Assembly: GCA_030656015.1 (NCBI GenBank)
Contig: JAUSNX010000011.1
Location: forward strand, 1 to 57,788
DNA length: 57,788 nucleotides
Direction of reading: 5' to 3'
Origin: Methanobacteriaceae archaeon
GTDB lineage: Archaea > Methanobacteriota > Methanobacteria > Methanobacteriales > Methanobacteriaceae
The notes beneath the pieces were generated by a model that had not been told where the DNA came from, did no database searches, and saw only the letters and a program-made list of their open reading frames with translations. Both the position numbers and the translations under genes were made by a program. Positions 7,597 through 18,199 of this stretch are shown here, one piece after another (the first letter of the stretch is position 1; every line of letters starts with the position of its first letter).

Positions 7597-10185
7597 TCAG
7601 CCACCAATCTCTTTTACAATGGCCTGGTGCATTCTCTTTATGAATTCTATTCTTTCTTCATATTTTAAAACGTCTAAATATCCCTGAACAACAAGATTAA
7701 ATGCAAAAGGAGATGGTATTTTAGTATTTATCTGCTTTATTTCCATCTGCCCACTTTCTATCCATTGCAAGACTCTTTCTGCATTTTTAACATCCATGTA
7801 ATCTTCAATTACTTCCCGGCGAGCTTCTTTTAAAATGGAAAAATCATCATCCAGGTCCTGCACAAATTTAAGTAATATCTTTCCTTTGACCTGTTGCCGG
7901 CCCACGGACTTTTCTTGGCCTTTGTATCTTCTTAAAATCATTAAAGACCTTCCAGCGCAGTGTCGAAATCTACTGGCAAGGGTCTCTGTTTTATTGATGG
8001 CTTTAATAAGAATTTCCACTAAATTTTCTGAATTCAGATCTTTAAATCCTTCTAAACCACTAATTTTTCCTTCAGAACTTAGATAAAATCCATTATCTGA
8101 AACAGAAATCATCACGTCTCTTTTGTATTTTTTGGCAATTACATAAGCCACTGCTCGAGATAGAGCGTCATTAACTCTTCTACCAAACAAACTGTGGAAA
8201 ACCACGAATTTTCGCCCACCAAAACCAGTGTAAAATTCTACCAGAAGTCTTTTATTGCTGGGAATGCCCACATAAAGGTATTGTTCCCTGAAATAGTGAT
8301 AAATAGAATTGGCAGCATTATAATCAACATAGAGATAATCGTGTATAAATTCCATAATCTCCTCTTTGCTTCGCCCATAATAGAATTTACCTTCCATTAT
8401 TGCTCTAAAACGTTGAATATCCAGGGCAAGATCAAAAGATAATGGCAGCTGCTCTGAAAACCATGAAGGAATAGTGGGCGGGCCTGACGATGGACTAACA
8501 TTAATACTCATTCCTCGAGCATAGTTAAAACGGTAAATATTTCCCCCTAAAACAAAAGTGTCACCTTTTTGAAGCTTTTCCATGAAGTCTTCTTCTACTC
8601 TACCTACAACCTGACCGGCACATTTCACCACGGCGGCAGTGCGGTCGGGTATGGTTCCAATGTTAGTGGAATAAAGCATTCTAGCCAGTTTTCCTCTTTT
8701 ACCAAACTGATTTTGATCGTAATCCACCCAAATTTTAGCATAAACATATCTTTCTTCTAAACTAGTATATTCTCCCGCCATGTAACTTAAAACACTGAAA
8801 TAATCCTTTTCTGAAAGATTTTTATAACAATAACTCTTCTTTATTACTTCATAAGCATAATCGATATCCCATTTGTTTTCAATGGCCATTCCATAGATGT
8901 GCTGGGACAAAACGTCCAGGCAATTTGCGGGTATATTTATAGAATCTATTTTTCCTTCCACAGCATTCTTAAGAATTAAAGAGCACTCCACCAGATCGTC
9001 ACGGTCCACTACCACTATTTTACCTTTAGATTTATCATGTAATCGGTGGCCACTTCTTCCAATTCTTTGAAGAGCCCGTGAAACAGATTTAGGAGAGCTT
9101 ACCAGTATTACCAGGTCAATGTAACCAATATCAATTCCCAGTTCTAGTGATGTGGAAGATACCACCACTTTGAGTTTTCCATCTTTCAGATTGTTTTCAG
9201 CTTCTAATCGAATCTCTTTAGAAAGCGAAGAATGGTGGGCCATTATGTTTTCACCGTGGTAACTTTCTGAAAAACGTTTTTTGAGGTTGAATACCACGCT
9301 TTCCGTACCACTACGGGTGTTGGTGAAAATTAAAGTGGTTTTGTGTTGACTAATTAGATTATCCAGCAGATCGTACATGGCATTATTCATTTCTTCTGGA
9401 TCTGCAGCTATTATGTCATCTACGGGACATATAACTTCTATATCGAGCTGTTTCAAATAATTAATGTCCACCACCAGACAATCTCTTACCACTCCGTATT
9501 CATAACCTACCAGGAAACTGGCCACTTTTTCTAAGGGATAAACTGTGGCCGATAGCCCGATTCGAGTATAATTTCCAATTAAATGCTGTAGTCTTTCCAA
9601 ACTCAAAGAAAGATGCACTCCTCTTTTATTCTCGGCCAGAGAGTGTATTTCGTCTATGATAACGTATTTAACCTGGGAAAGCTTTTCTCTAAACTTGGGA
9701 GCTACCAGTAAAATGGAAAGAGTTTCTGGAGTGGTTATTAAAATATGTGGGGGTATTTTTAGCATTTTAGAGCGTTGGTATGGTGTTGTATCTCCAGTAC
9801 GCACCGCTTTTCTGATCCCCAAATTTTTACCATGTTTTTGGGCCATTTCTTCAATTTCATTTAATGGTTCTTCTAGATTCTTTTCAATATCGTTATCCAG
9901 GGCCTTTAATGGTGATATATAGATACAGTAAACTTTATCTTCTAACTGGCCTTTATCGGCCAGGGTGGTGAGTTCACTAATTATAGATAGAAAAGCAGTA
10001 AGTGTTTTACCTGAACCCGTAGGGGAGGATATAAGAACATTCTTTTTTTGGTGAATGTCCATTATAGCATATTTCTGGGCAGGAGTAAAAGAATCAAACT
10101 TACCCTTAAACCACTCACTAACCCAGGGGTGTAAATTTTTATAAATCTCTTTTTCAGAGTATATTTTCTCCTGTTTGCTTATCAT
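7597..10185 (-). CDS. lhr: Lhr-type large ATP-dependent helicase
   Basis: An 862-residue superfamily 2 DNA helicase of the archaeal Lhr-core type, a 3'-to-5' translocase implicated in DNA repair. In order: Q-motif-like FTPAQ (33-37), Walker A PTGSGKT (55-61), TTPETL (151-156), DEIH box (178-181), SAT (212-214), then the second RecA domain with [20 protein letters not shown] and QRIGRSGHR. The winged-helix and Lhr-specific beta-barrel regions fill the C-terminal half. Length fits archaeal Lhr without the bacterial C-terminal extension. The phosphoesterase gene at 10284 lies directly upstream on the same strand, a pairing seen in other archaea. Confidence 0.93.
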   Translation of the reverse strand: MISKQEKIYSEKEIYKNLHPWVSEWFKGKFDSFTPAQKYAIMDIHQKKNVLISSPTGSGKTLTAFLSIISELTTLADKGQLEDKVYCIYISPLKALDNDIEKNLEEPLNEIEEMAQKHGKNLGIRKAVRTGDTTPYQRSKMLKIPPHILITTPETLSILLVAPKFREKLSQVKYVIIDEIHSLAENKRGVHLSLSLERLQHLIGNYTRIGLSATVYPLEKVASFLVGYEYGVVRDCLVVDINYLKQLDIEVICPVDDIIAADPEEMNNAMYDLLDNLISQHKTTLIFTNTRSGTESVVFNLKKRFSESYHGENIMAHHSSLSKEIRLEAENNLKDGKLKVVVSSTSLELGIDIGYIDLVILVSSPKSVSRALQRIGRSGHRLHDKSKGKIVVVDRDDLVECSLILKNAVEGKIDSINIPANCLDVLSQHIYGMAIENKWDIDYAYEVIKKSYCYKNLSEKDYFSVLSYMAGEYTSLEERYVYAKIWVDYDQNQFGKRGKLARMLYSTNIGTIPDRTAAVVKCAGQVVGRVEEDFMEKLQKGDTFVLGGNIYRFNYARGMSINVSPSSGPPTIPSWFSEQLPLSFDLALDIQRFRAIMEGKFYYGRSKEEIMEFIHDYLYVDYNAANSIYHYFREQYLYVGIPSNKRLLVEFYTGFGGRKFVVFHSLFGRRVNDALSRAVAYVIAKKYKRDVMISVSDNGFYLSSEGKISGLEGFKDLNSENLVEILIKAINKTETLASRFRHCAGRSLMILRRYKGQEKSVGRQQVKGKILLKFVQDLDDDFSILKEARREVIEDYMDVKNAERVLQWIESGQMEIKQINTKIPSPFAFNLVVQGYLDVLKYEERIEFIKRMHQAIVKEIGG

Positions 10186-10283
10186 GGTATCTTATTTTAA
10201 GTAATTGGCCTATTATTGAGATATTTCATTAAATATTTTTGACATCATGTGAATCTTTTATATCAAATCAATTTAAATTCAAA

Positions 10284-11078
10284 TTAAATAAATTGCTGGC
10301 TAGCTTTGATTATATTCTTTATTTTTCCAAAGGAGAATACTTCAAAATTTTCAACACCATAGGCCTCAAAATTATCAATTGGTCTATTTTTTAGAAACGG
10401 TGAGAGCAGTTTTTCATGTAAAATATCTGAACCTTCACTTACAAAGTTAAATGAAGGCATAACAATTATATTTTTACCTTTAAATTCTCCTTTAAGGAAG
10501 CATTTTATTTTTTCAACCCTTTCACCACTGCGAAGGCCTATACATGGGTGTTCATGACCTATAATTAGCGTATCTTCTTTTATATCTTCCAGATTTTCAG
10601 GTATTTTATGTCCATGTAGTATTAGAAAATTTTCAATGCTGAATGTTTCTTTTACTTGTAAATCCAGCTTATTTGCAATGTAGGGAATAAAATTATCATG
10701 ATTTCCTTTAATTAAAATTATTTCCTCAAAATTATCTTGTAAATACAATAAAAAATCATTCACCTCTTTCCATTCCTGAAGGGTGATTTTTCCAAATTCG
10801 TGCTTTAGATCCCCATTGATTACAATTTTTTTAGAAGGAGATATATTGTTTATTTCTTCTAAGCGCTTCAATATTTTCTCAAACTGAAATTTAGGAATCA
10901 TTAATCCTTCAGTATTTAAGGATTGCTCATATCCTAAATGCAAATCTGAAATTATTAGATAATCATCTATTTTAAGAGCCAAATCTATTATTTGAACATT
11001 ATTGATTATAGTGGAGTTATTATGATGCAAATTTATTTTCTCCGTTTTTAAAGGCCTAAAATAAAATAATAATATCAT
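10284..11078 (-). CDS. SbcD/Mre11-related metallophosphoesterase
   Basis: A 264-residue calcineurin-type phosphoesterase of the archaeal SbcD-related family. Metal-binding motifs appear in order: DLHLGYE (D45, H47), NGDLKH, KGNHDNF, LHGHK and GHEHP. The family is often encoded beside Lhr helicases and is thought to act in DNA repair; bacterial Lhr-linked phosphoesterases are nucleases. Here it is 98 bases upstream of lhr on the same strand. Near 11101-11110 there is a TATA-like ACTATATAAA about 26 bases before the ATG and no ribosome site, which suggests a leaderless mRNA. The first 25-30 residues may be an extension from too early a start. Confidence 0.85.
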   Translation of the reverse strand: MILLFYFRPLKTEKINLHHNNSTIINNVQIIDLALKIDDYLIISDLHLGYEQSLNTEGLMIPKFQFEKILKRLEEINNISPSKKIVINGDLKHEFGKITLQEWKEVNDFLLYLQDNFEEIILIKGNHDNFIPYIANKLDLQVKETFSIENFLILHGHKIPENLEDIKEDTLIIGHEHPCIGLRSGERVEKIKCFLKGEFKGKNIIVMPSFNFVSEGSDILHEKLLSPFLKNRPIDNFEAYGVENFEVFSFGKIKNIIKASQQFI

Positions 11079-11302
11079 TGAATCTTTGATTTAGTTAAAT
11101 TTTATATAGTAAATTTTTATAATTTACTAGTGACTTTGAATAGGTACTTTGATTAAGAAATATTTCTTTGATACTATATATGATAAGAATAAATAATTAA
11201 TTTAACCCTTCTAGCTACTATTAATAAATGAATTATATAAATTAATTATAATAAATTGTATAATTAACTAATAAAAATAATAAAAATTTAATTGGTGATT
11301 TT

Positions 11303-11890
11303 ATGGCAGATTCTAAAATTGAAATTAACGACCTTATAAAACAACTACAGGATGAAGACCCGAAAATAAGAAAACAGGCCGCTGACAGTCTGGCTGAAAT
11401 ATCCAATGATGAATCTAATAATGAAATTATTGAACCATTAATCGCAGCACTTAAGGATGAAAATCCTCAGGTAAGATTTAAATCAGCACAAGCCCTGGGA
11501 AATGTAGGTGAATCTGCAGTAGATCCTTTAATAAACATGATTAATGAGGAAGAGGGCGAAATCCGAAGATATGCTACTTTTGCTTTAAAAAAAATTGGGA
11601 GTCCTTCTGCAGTGGAATATTTTATAAATGCTCTGGATGATGAAGACTGGGGAGTTAGAAAAGTTGCTGCAAGATCTTTAGGTGAATTAGGAGACAAAAA
11701 AGCTTTGGAGTCACTGACTAAAGCTTTAGATGATGAAGACTGGGGAGTAAAATTGTCAGTACTTCGTTCTTTAGGAGATTTGGGTGATGAGGGAGCTATT
11801 GATCCTATTAAAAAGGCCCGTAGAAAAGAAAAGGATAAAGACTTTAAAAAAGCAGCCAATAAAGCTTTAAAAAAAATACAGAGTTCTTAA
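11303..11890 (+). CDS. HEAT-repeat (PBS-lyase type) protein
   Basis: A 195-residue all-helical scaffold of five or six HEAT/PBS-lyase repeats. Repeat cores are visible as DEDPKIRKQAADSLAEI, DENPQVRFKSAQALGNV, EEGEIRRYATFALKKI, DEDWGVRKVAARSLGEL and DEDWGVKLSVLRSLGDL. Such repeats mediate protein-protein contacts or hold lyases and kinases. No catalytic residue is seen. The start is preceded by TTGGTGATTTT. Nothing nearby indicates its partner. Confidence 0.92.
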   Translation: MADSKIEINDLIKQLQDEDPKIRKQAADSLAEISNDESNNEIIEPLIAALKDENPQVRFKSAQALGNVGESAVDPLINMINEEEGEIRRYATFALKKIGSPSAVEYFINALDDEDWGVRKVAARSLGELGDKKALESLTKALDDEDWGVKLSVLRSLGDLGDEGAIDPIKKARRKEKDKDFKKAANKALKKIQSS

Positions 11891-12097
11891 ACTTTTTTAT
11901 TTTTAATCCATATCTTATTTTTTTTATTTTTTTATTTTAGTTGCTTTGTATTTTTTGTAATTAAATGATTATCTTAAATTTGAGTTTTTATAGATGAATT
12001 AATTACAATAATGACATTAATTAATTCTAATGATTAATGACTTTAGAAATTCTATCTATTTAATTGAGAATGTCCATCACCAAATCGAAGCAAAATT

Positions 12098-12180
12098 TCT
12101 ATACTTCATTTAATGATATGTGATGTGGATATTATCGTAGTTGTTCCGACAATTGGTAAAACAACTAACTTAAGTATAGA
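12098..12180 (+). ncRNA. Candidate structured RNA with three-way junction and kink-loop-like element
   Basis: It lies in the 360-base gap between two convergent gene ends (11890 and 12251). A closing stem pairs TCTATACTT (12098-12106) with AAGTATAGA (12172-12180). Inside are two hairpins. One is ATGATA/TATTAT around a TGT bulge, GA, TGTG, GA, which looks like an L7Ae-type kink-loop (tandem G-A pairs after a three-base bulge). The other pairs TAGTTGTT (12138-12145) with AACAACTA (12160-12167). No coding frame is present. Strand is chosen because the kink-loop reads on plus. It is not a tRNA and not a clear C/D or H/ACA guide. Function unknown. Confidence 0.4.
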
Positions 12181-12250
12181 CTAACGGTTATCAAATACTA
12201 TAACTTAACAATATTAAGGAATAAAAAAATCTTTTTAAATCAATTTATTT

Positions 12251-13084
12251 TTATTTATTCCAGTTTAAATGGTAAATATCGGTTCTACGATTTTTTAAAA
12301 TTGGAAGTTCCTCACGAACATTATTTACTATATTATGATCCAATTCTGCGTAAATAATCCTCTCTTCAAAATTTCCTTTACTTATAATCTCTCCCCAGGG
12401 ATCGCAAACCATGGAATGACCATAAGCCACATAATTGGAACTCTTATTACTTGCTGGAGAGGCAGCTGCAACAAAAACTTGATTATCTATGGCCCGAGTT
12501 CTAATTAATGTTTCCCAGTGGGCAGGCCCAGTAGTAAGATTAAATGCACCAGGAAATACTAGAATATTAGCTCCTTGGAGGGCCATAATTCGAGATAACT
12601 CTGGAAACCGAATATCATAACATATGCCAATTCCAATTTTTCCGAAGTTTGTATCCACAACGGTAATTTCTTGGCCGGGCTTTAAAATATCTGATTCTTT
12701 AAAAGTAATTCTACCGGGGATGTCTATATCAAATAAGTGCATTTTCCGGTGAAAACCAATTATTTCGCCATTATCATTAAAAATAAAACTAGTATTGTAA
12801 ATCCCTTCTTCTGTTTTTTCGGGAATGGATCCAGCTATAATATGTATTTTGAATTCAGAAGATGCAGAGGATATAGTTGCCAGAGTGGGACTTTCATCGA
12901 ATGTTTCTGAATATTCTTCAAATTTGGAATTTTCATAAGGACAATTAAACATCTCAGGAAGAATAACCAGATCTGCATTGTTGATTGAGCTCTCTTTAAT
13001 CATCTCCAAGGCTTTTTTTATATTATGCTCTTTATTGTCAACCACTTTCATCTGGCAAAGAGCTAATTTTATTTTACTATTCAT
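12251..13084 (-). CDS. Carbon-nitrogen hydrolase (nitrilase superfamily, omega-amidase-like)
   Basis: A 277-residue nitrilase-superfamily amidohydrolase. The catalytic triad is visible: E44 in LPEMFN, K114 in [11 protein letters not shown], and nucleophile C155 in [10 protein letters not shown]. The F-x-x-D-I-x-G stretch after the lysine and overall length fit the Nit2/omega-amidase branch, which hydrolyses alpha-ketoglutaramate or related amides, including deaminated side products. The substrate is inferred. The ribosome site is GGAGATAAA before ATG. It is downstream of nucS on the same strand after a gap of 94 bases. Confidence 0.9.
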   Translation of the reverse strand: MNSKIKLALCQMKVVDNKEHNIKKALEMIKESSINNADLVILPEMFNCPYENSKFEEYSETFDESPTLATISSASSEFKIHIIAGSIPEKTEEGIYNTSFIFNDNGEIIGFHRKMHLFDIDIPGRITFKESDILKPGQEITVVDTNFGKIGIGICYDIRFPELSRIMALQGANILVFPGAFNLTTGPAHWETLIRTRAIDNQVFVAAASPASNKSSNYVAYGHSMVCDPWGEIISKGNFEERIIYAELDHNIVNNVREELPILKNRRTDIYHLNWNK

Positions 13085-13178
13085 TTTATCTCCAAGATTA
13101 TTTTATCATCAGGATATTTATTTCATAATATCTTATAATGTGATTATTATTCATAGAATAATTAATATTTCTATGACT

Positions 13179-13928
13179 CTAGAAGAAATCTAAAGTAACT
13201 TTTTTATCAATACTTAATTCTCTGGGAGGTTCTACAGATTTAAATTCAAGGCCTTCTTCTTCCAAAAGCTCCATAGCATCATCAGTAACTGAGGGTGCCA
13301 CTAATATTCCTCTAATTTTCCCTTTGTCATCTTCAAAATCTTTTAAGTATCTTCTAAGCTGTTTAACTGCACTGATCCCGGCTTTTCTACTTTTTAATTC
13401 TAATATCATCAAAGAACCATCTTTATCCTTCCCTAGAATGTCTATAAATCCTTTTGAAGTTTGATATTCTTTATCGGTTGGCCTAAAACCTTTTTCAATT
13501 ATCTCGGGCGATTTCCATATCATTTTTCCCATGTCTTTTTCATGACCTGCCACTTCCAGATCTTGTGAGTCTTCAGCCAGATAGTAAGTTACTAAATGGG
13601 CCTTTTTAATTTCCACTTCCAGTCGCTCTTCAGGAGCTCTTCTTATGCTTTCTAGATATACTGCACCATCTTTCATTTTCACTTTTGATCGTGATTTAGG
13701 AGGTTGCCAGTTCACGGGGTCGAGTTTGCGATCTTGATGAATTAGAAAAGCACCATCTGGTTTTAACATAATGACTCTTTCTCCAGAGCCCAGACGACTT
13801 CTAGCCCTTCCTTCATAGGTGGCTTTACAACAAGCGAAAACCATTACCAGTGCTCTTTTTCGCAGTCCGTCATCTATTAATTTGAAAGTTTCTGAAGCAG
13901 ATGGATTTTCAGATGATATGAATTTCAT
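13179..13928 (-). CDS. nucS: Mismatch-specific endonuclease NucS/EndoMS
   Basis: NucS/EndoMS cleaves both strands at mismatched bases and branched DNA and works with the sliding clamp. The C-terminal nuclease motif is clear: D163 in GFIDILG, E177 and K179 in LELK, and Q190 in VKQLRRYL (numbered from the start chosen here). The protein ends in VTLDFF, resembling a PCNA-interacting peptide. The frame extends upstream to a TTG at 13991, but the ATG at 13928 better matches the family start (about 249 residues). The N-terminal DNA-binding half carries [13 protein letters not shown]. It points to a MutSL-independent mismatch repair route. Confidence 0.93.
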   Translation of the reverse strand: MKFISSENPSASETFKLIDDGLRKRALVMVFACCKATYEGRARSRLGSGERVIMLKPDGAFLIHQDRKLDPVNWQPPKSRSKVKMKDGAVYLESIRRAPEERLEVEIKKAHLVTYYLAEDSQDLEVAGHEKDMGKMIWKSPEIIEKGFRPTDKEYQTSKGFIDILGKDKDGSLMILELKSRKAGISAVKQLRRYLKDFEDDKGKIRGILVAPSVTDDAMELLEEEGLEFKSVEPPRELSIDKKVTLDFF

Positions 13929-14282
13929 AAATATTAACTGGGTCCTTAAAGCAAATAAATTTAAGTAAATTGCCCTCTTTTCAGAACTCAAAAACTAAAT
14001 AAAAAATAGAAAAATATACTTTAAAAAGACAGATTACTGAAGATACAGAAAGACCAGAAAAGAATACTTAATTAAAAATAATTAAATTAATTTTTTTAAT
14101 AATTTTAAATTATTACAATATTTTAATAATTAGAAAAATTAAAATCTATAATTAATTAAGAATAAATTATCGAAAAAAGAATTTAAAATTCTTTTCTAAT
14201 TTAAGATAACTAAAATTATTAAAAAGCAATTATAACATATTTTTAGCTAATTTAATAATAATCTTCTCAAGGCGAAATTTTA
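13929..14282. other. Gene-free AT-rich divergent promoter region
   Basis: This spacer separates nucS (minus) from the M48 protease gene (plus). It is extremely AT-rich. A 19-base near-palindrome lies at 14097-14115 (9-bp arms TAATAATTT/AAATTATTA), but in such AT-rich DNA it could arise by chance. No coding frame or clear RNA is seen. Confidence 0.4.
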
Positions 14283-15782
14283 ATGATAAACCCTTTAAAT
14301 TTCACAATTGAAACTGAAGTTTCACCGGATTATCATACTGCTATTCTAGATTTCATATATAAATATTACTTATTTCCACAACCAGATCGTTTTTCAAGTA
14401 TAAAAAACAGCCATTCTAAAGGTTTATCTTTTGTTTTGGATTCAAGTTTATCTGATGATAAAACTTCAAATGGAATTTCAGGCAATTTTAACGACTCAAA
14501 AAGCCAGGGAGATAATCAAAAAACAAATAATTCATCTAAGGCCTATTTTGTGTATGGTAAAATCGAATCTGGAGCGGAAATTCACGTTACTTTAACCCCT
14601 GAAGGAAATGTTCCTAAAACTGTTTTGGATCAACTGGCAGAAGACATTTTCGTGGCCGTACAGATTTATGAGGAAAACATTCGCCAATCAACTATTTATT
14701 TTGCCTGGTCAGAAGGTCAGGAGATTATTCCAGAAAAAACTCCTTCCATTAGAAAAAAAGCTTCTAAAAGTCTTTTTGGAAGTAGCATGCTCTTATTTTT
14801 TATTTTATTTTTTGGAATTAATATAATTCTTTTTATTTTAATTGGATTTTATGCAGTAATCTTCATACTCCTAATACAGCTATTAATTGTCTTACTTTCA
14901 GATAAAATTTACATGAGGATGGGAGAATGGAAAATAACTCCTGTAAATCCTAATATTCACATTATACAGTACCAAATGCCGGATAATGAATCCAAATTTT
15001 TCAAGGAAAATTTAGGTGAAAATGCACTAATGAAAGTTAAAAAAGAGATTTATGATGCTAGTCTGGCAATAGGTGAGTCTCCGACATGCGAAATTAGTGA
15101 AAAGGTACTCTCTAAATATGGGTTTCATTGTAGCTCTTCTAGACAGCGTTCAAGAGTAATAAATGTTTATAATATTGTTAAAGAAGCATCAGATAAATTT
15201 GGAATAGATGTTCCTAAAATAATTGTCTCTAATAACATGCTTCCCAATGCGGCAGCCACGGGCCCCAGCCCTAGTAGGGGATTAGTGCTTATAACTACTG
15301 GTTTACTGGTACAATTAGACGAAGAAGAAATATTAAGTGTTATTGGTCATGAAATGGGTCATTTGGTGGGAAGAGACCCTATAATTCTTCTTAGTATTGT
15401 TTCTGGTGAATTTATTCTGCGTCTGACTATTTTACTTCCGCTGGTTCTAATATCTCCCATTATTTATATATTGGTGGCCATGGGCCTTATTTTCTTTGTT
15501 GCTAAGTTTTTTGAGGCTCGCGCAGATCTTTTATCGGCCAAAGTCATCGGGAAACCAGAAATATTAGCCGAGGCCCTTCGAAAAATTGGATACAGTCGAT
15601 TGCAGTTTGAAAGAATGCCTTCTTATAGGATCTCCAGCTGGATTATGTGGGACCCCCATCCTCCAATTTATTTCAGAATAAGAAGATTGGAAAACCTAAA
15701 AAATGCAGATAAAATCAAAAACCCATTAATTAAGTCGGCTAAAGATGTTTTTAAAGGATTCAGGGATTCTTTCAAGGGTTAA
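14283..15782 (+). CDS. M48-family membrane zinc metalloprotease (HtpX-like)
   Basis: A 499-residue integral membrane peptidase. The zinc motif is HEMGH (H356, E357, H360) and the third ligand is probably E411 in FFEARAD. Membrane segments lie at about 165-205 (two helices) just before the catalytic domain and 370-400 after the zinc motif, as in HtpX/Ste24 relatives. The N-terminal 160 residues form an extra domain. Within it is a Ser/Asn/Asp/Lys-rich low-complexity stretch (about residues 57-88) that looks inserted. HtpX-type proteases degrade misfolded membrane proteins. The gene is monocistronic and converges on the SnoaL-like gene. Confidence 0.88.
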   Translation: MINPLNFTIETEVSPDYHTAILDFIYKYYLFPQPDRFSSIKNSHSKGLSFVLDSSLSDDKTSNGISGNFNDSKSQGDNQKTNNSSKAYFVYGKIESGAEIHVTLTPEGNVPKTVLDQLAEDIFVAVQIYEENIRQSTIYFAWSEGQEIIPEKTPSIRKKASKSLFGSSMLLFFILFFGINIILFILIGFYAVIFILLIQLLIVLLSDKIYMRMGEWKITPVNPNIHIIQYQMPDNESKFFKENLGENALMKVKKEIYDASLAIGESPTCEISEKVLSKYGFHCSSSRQRSRVINVYNIVKEASDKFGIDVPKIIVSNNMLPNAAATGPSPSRGLVLITTGLLVQLDEEEILSVIGHEMGHLVGRDPIILLSIVSGEFILRLTILLPLVLISPIIYILVAMGLIFFVAKFFEARADLLSAKVIGKPEILAEALRKIGYSRLQFERMPSYRISSWIMWDPHPPIYFRIRRLENLKNADKIKNPLIKSAKDVFKGFRDSFKG

Positions 15783-15789
15783 AAATAAT

Positions 15790-16224
15790 TTATTTATTTG
15801 GATAAGATTGGCCTGTTTTTTGTTCTACAACTGCCATAGAATAATGTAGTTGGACAATTAGCCAATTATCATTTCTTTTTTCAAATACTACTGATAAACG
15901 CCCATTTAAATTCAGATCATTTCCATTTATTTTTATTTCCATATTCATAGTGGTGGTTGTCCAGGCCACATTGCCATTGCCAAAAACTGGGATTTTGCTA
16001 AATTCAATATTTATAGAATCTGCCTGCTCAAAATCTCTTTCAAAACCTTTCTTAATTTCTTCAAATCCCTGTACCCATTCGTCTTGTCCACTTCCCACAA
16101 AGATCATATCATCATCTTCGGGAATGATCTTAATTATACTATTAATATTTTTTTCAGCATATGCTTTCTTATATTCGTTCATTAAATCCAGGATTTCACT
16201 TTTGGTCTGTGTTTCTGCTTGCAT
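15790..16224 (-). CDS. SnoaL/NTF2-like (DUF4440-type) protein
   Basis: A 144-residue protein with the cone-shaped NTF2-like fold pattern. The N-terminal helix (ILDLMNEYKKAYAEKNINSI) is followed by DDMIFVGSGQDEWVQGFEEI and four long strands ending RLSVVFEKRNDNWLIVQLHYS. The family includes polyketide cyclases and calcium/calmodulin kinase association domains; many members are of unknown function. No catalytic residue can be singled out. The ribosome site is GGAGGAGTTAAATC before ATG. Convergent with the M48 protease, eight bases apart. Confidence 0.82.
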   Translation of the reverse strand: MQAETQTKSEILDLMNEYKKAYAEKNINSIIKIIPEDDDMIFVGSGQDEWVQGFEEIKKGFERDFEQADSINIEFSKIPVFGNGNVAWTTTTMNMEIKINGNDLNLNGRLSVVFEKRNDNWLIVQLHYSMAVVEQKTGQSYPNK

Positions 16225-16370
16225 GATTTAACTCCTCCATTTTTTGCCTTGAAAATGTTTTTCTAATATTTTCACGAGTATCGGGATTAATTAATTATTA
16301 TAGTGATAATATCATATTCTAGATGATGAAATTAATATGCAAGTTAAATAAACATTAAAAAATATATAAT

Positions 16371-16757
16371 TTATTCTATAAGTCCCATCAAAGCACTAAT
16401 ATCTAGTTTTTCAATTTCTTCGCAGTCTTTTAATTGATATTTCACATATAATGCGTCTGGATTATTTTTAAATAGTATATATTGGAATTCATTATCAAAA
16501 TCGTCTGGATCATAATCTTCTTTAAAATTTGATGGTAACATTTCTTCTAATTCTAATATAGATTCTTTTAACATGCTTTCAGCATCTTCCAGTTCCACAA
16601 TTTCATTTACCATAGGATTACTGCTCAAATCGCGAGAAGGAATCTGATCTTCCATTCCGGAGAAGTAGAATTTATTAAACATCCTTTTTTGTGAAATATA
16701 TTTGTAAATGATAATCAATTTTTCTTGTAATTCTATAACTTCTTCAATTTTTAGCAT
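16371..16757 (-). CDS. Hypothetical acidic helical protein (128 aa)
   Basis: Not recognised. The product is acidic and mostly helical: a long N-terminal helix (residues 3-28) and a second Glu-rich helix (about 50-76), then an acidic segment PDDFDNEF. There is no signal peptide, membrane segment or metal motif. The gene looks real: GGGAGATAAGTTTT precedes the ATG. It is divergent from the ferredoxin gene at 16859. Confidence 0.65.
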   Translation of the reverse strand: MLKIEEVIELQEKLIIIYKYISQKRMFNKFYFSGMEDQIPSRDLSSNPMVNEIVELEDAESMLKESILELEEMLPSNFKEDYDPDDFDNEFQYILFKNNPDALYVKYQLKDCEEIEKLDISALMGLIE

Positions 16758-16858
16758 AAAACTTATCTCCCATATTATTTGTTTTATTTGAGGTATTTAT
16801 AAATAATTGAAACTTCAAACCTATTTTATAAGACTACTAATGTAATTAAGGTGAATAT

Positions 16859-17098
16859 ATGGCAAATTATCGAGTTGAAATGGACCGTACAATGTGTATA
16901 TCTTGTGGAAACTGTATTGAGGCTTGTAATGATCTTTGGAAATTTGGAGACGATGGAATATCTTCTTTAATTGATTCTAAAATGGAAGGTGACATACAAA
17001 TTAAAGAACTGGATGATATTGGTTGCAGTGTTGATGCTGCCGGTAAATGCCCGGTTATTTGTATCCATGTCTATGAAGGGGACATTGAATTGGTCTAA
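16859..17098 (+). CDS. Small ferredoxin-like iron-sulfur protein
   Basis: A 79-residue soluble ferredoxin-like protein. Cysteines C13-x2-C16-x2-C19-x3-C23 form a 4Fe-4S motif; C56, C64 (followed by Pro) and C68 lie near the C-terminus. The pattern fits a single cluster held by C13, C16, C19 and C64, with C23 and C56 free or bridged. A second cluster is less likely because the usual second C-x2-C-x2-C is missing. It would pass electrons between unnamed partners. AAGGTGAATAT precedes the ATG. Confidence 0.88.
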   Translation: MANYRVEMDRTMCISCGNCIEACNDLWKFGDDGISSLIDSKMEGDIQIKELDDIGCSVDAAGKCPVICIHVYEGDIELV

Positions 17099-17191
17099 AT
17101 CATTTATCATAAACTTATTTCTAATACCTACTTTTAATATATAACTTTAATTTCTAATTATTAATTAATTAACTAAAAAAAGGTTTTTAAA

Positions 17192-18187
17192 TTGTCTTGG
17201 AATATAAAAAAGGAAATGAGCAGTCCAAAAAATTATAATATTGATGAATTTACTTTTGAATCAGGAGATTCACTGGATAATCTAAATGTGGAATATGTTA
17301 CACTGGGAGCCCCTGAACTGGACTCAGAGAATAATTTAGTAAATGGAGTACTTTATTTGCATGGTTGGGGGGGTAGTTGTACTTCAATGAAACGTCTTGA
17401 CCCTATAACTGGGCTTGGAAAGCCACTAGATCCCGAAGAAGTTTTTATAATTTCGCCCACAGCATTAGGATCACCAGGGTCTTCTGCACCGTCCACCACG
17501 TCTTTAGGGCCTAATTTTCCAAAATACACTCTAAATGATATGGTTAATTTTCACCATGAGCTTCTGAAGGAAAAATTCAGTATCGAACATCTAAAAGGAG
17601 TCATTGGGACATCTATGGGGGGTTTTCAGGCTCTCAATTGGGCCGTAAATTATGCGGATTATATGGATTTTTTAATTCCATTAGTAAGTAGCTACCAAGT
17701 CAAAGGCCTTAATTTTGCCAATTTCTATTTCATGAATTCTTTAATTGAAAAAGATCCAGAATATGATAATGGAAATTATGAGAAAAACCCGGAAAGAGTC
17801 ACTCGCATTGTTTCAGAGTTTATGTACATGTTTGGTCTTTCTAAAGATTATTATCGCTATGAATTAGAAAATAAAGATATATTAAAATATATGAATCAAA
17901 TGGGTATTGAAGGAAGCTTTACCGATGCTAATGATATAATATGGAGAAACAATGCAGCAATGGGTTTTGATTTGGAGAATGAACTTTCAAAGATAACTGC
18001 AAAAACTCTTATTCTGGCCATTAATCAGGATCAGTATTTTCCACCATCACAGGATGCTATACCTATGTCAAAAATGATTAAAAATTCTAAAATTGCATTG
18101 TTTGATTCAATATGTGGCCATATCGGTACAAAAGATCTTTATAAAGTTGAAAATAATATAATTGCCTTTTTGAAGGAATTTTTTTAG
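17192..18187 (+). CDS. MetX-like alpha/beta-hydrolase acyltransferase
   Basis: A 331-residue alpha/beta-hydrolase protein resembling homoserine O-acetyltransferase (MetX). It has the nucleophile motif GTSMGGFQALNWA with Ser141, an N-terminal part with NGVLYLHGWGGS, and a late ICGHIG with the catalytic His. True MetX is usually longer and followed by O-acetylhomoserine sulfhydrylase, which is absent here, so the acyl acceptor is uncertain. The start is TTG at 17192. The 97-residue gene at 18200 begins 12 bases after its stop, an operon. Confidence 0.82.
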   Translation: MSWNIKKEMSSPKNYNIDEFTFESGDSLDNLNVEYVTLGAPELDSENNLVNGVLYLHGWGGSCTSMKRLDPITGLGKPLDPEEVFIISPTALGSPGSSAPSTTSLGPNFPKYTLNDMVNFHHELLKEKFSIEHLKGVIGTSMGGFQALNWAVNYADYMDFLIPLVSSYQVKGLNFANFYFMNSLIEKDPEYDNGNYEKNPERVTRIVSEFMYMFGLSKDYYRYELENKDILKYMNQMGIEGSFTDANDIIWRNNAAMGFDLENELSKITAKTLILAINQDQYFPPSQDAIPMSKMIKNSKIALFDSICGHIGTKDLYKVENNIIAFLKEFF

Positions 18188-18199
18188 GAGGGTTTTAAT

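Noticed and set aside
11467-11859. Minus-strand 130-codon frame opposite the HEAT-repeat gene
   Set aside because: Ser/Pro-rich reverse complement of the repeat codons; no ribosome site.
17192-18187. Calling the gene metX outright
   Set aside because: It lacks the usual sulfhydrylase neighbour and is shorter than typical MetX, so only family likeness is claimed.
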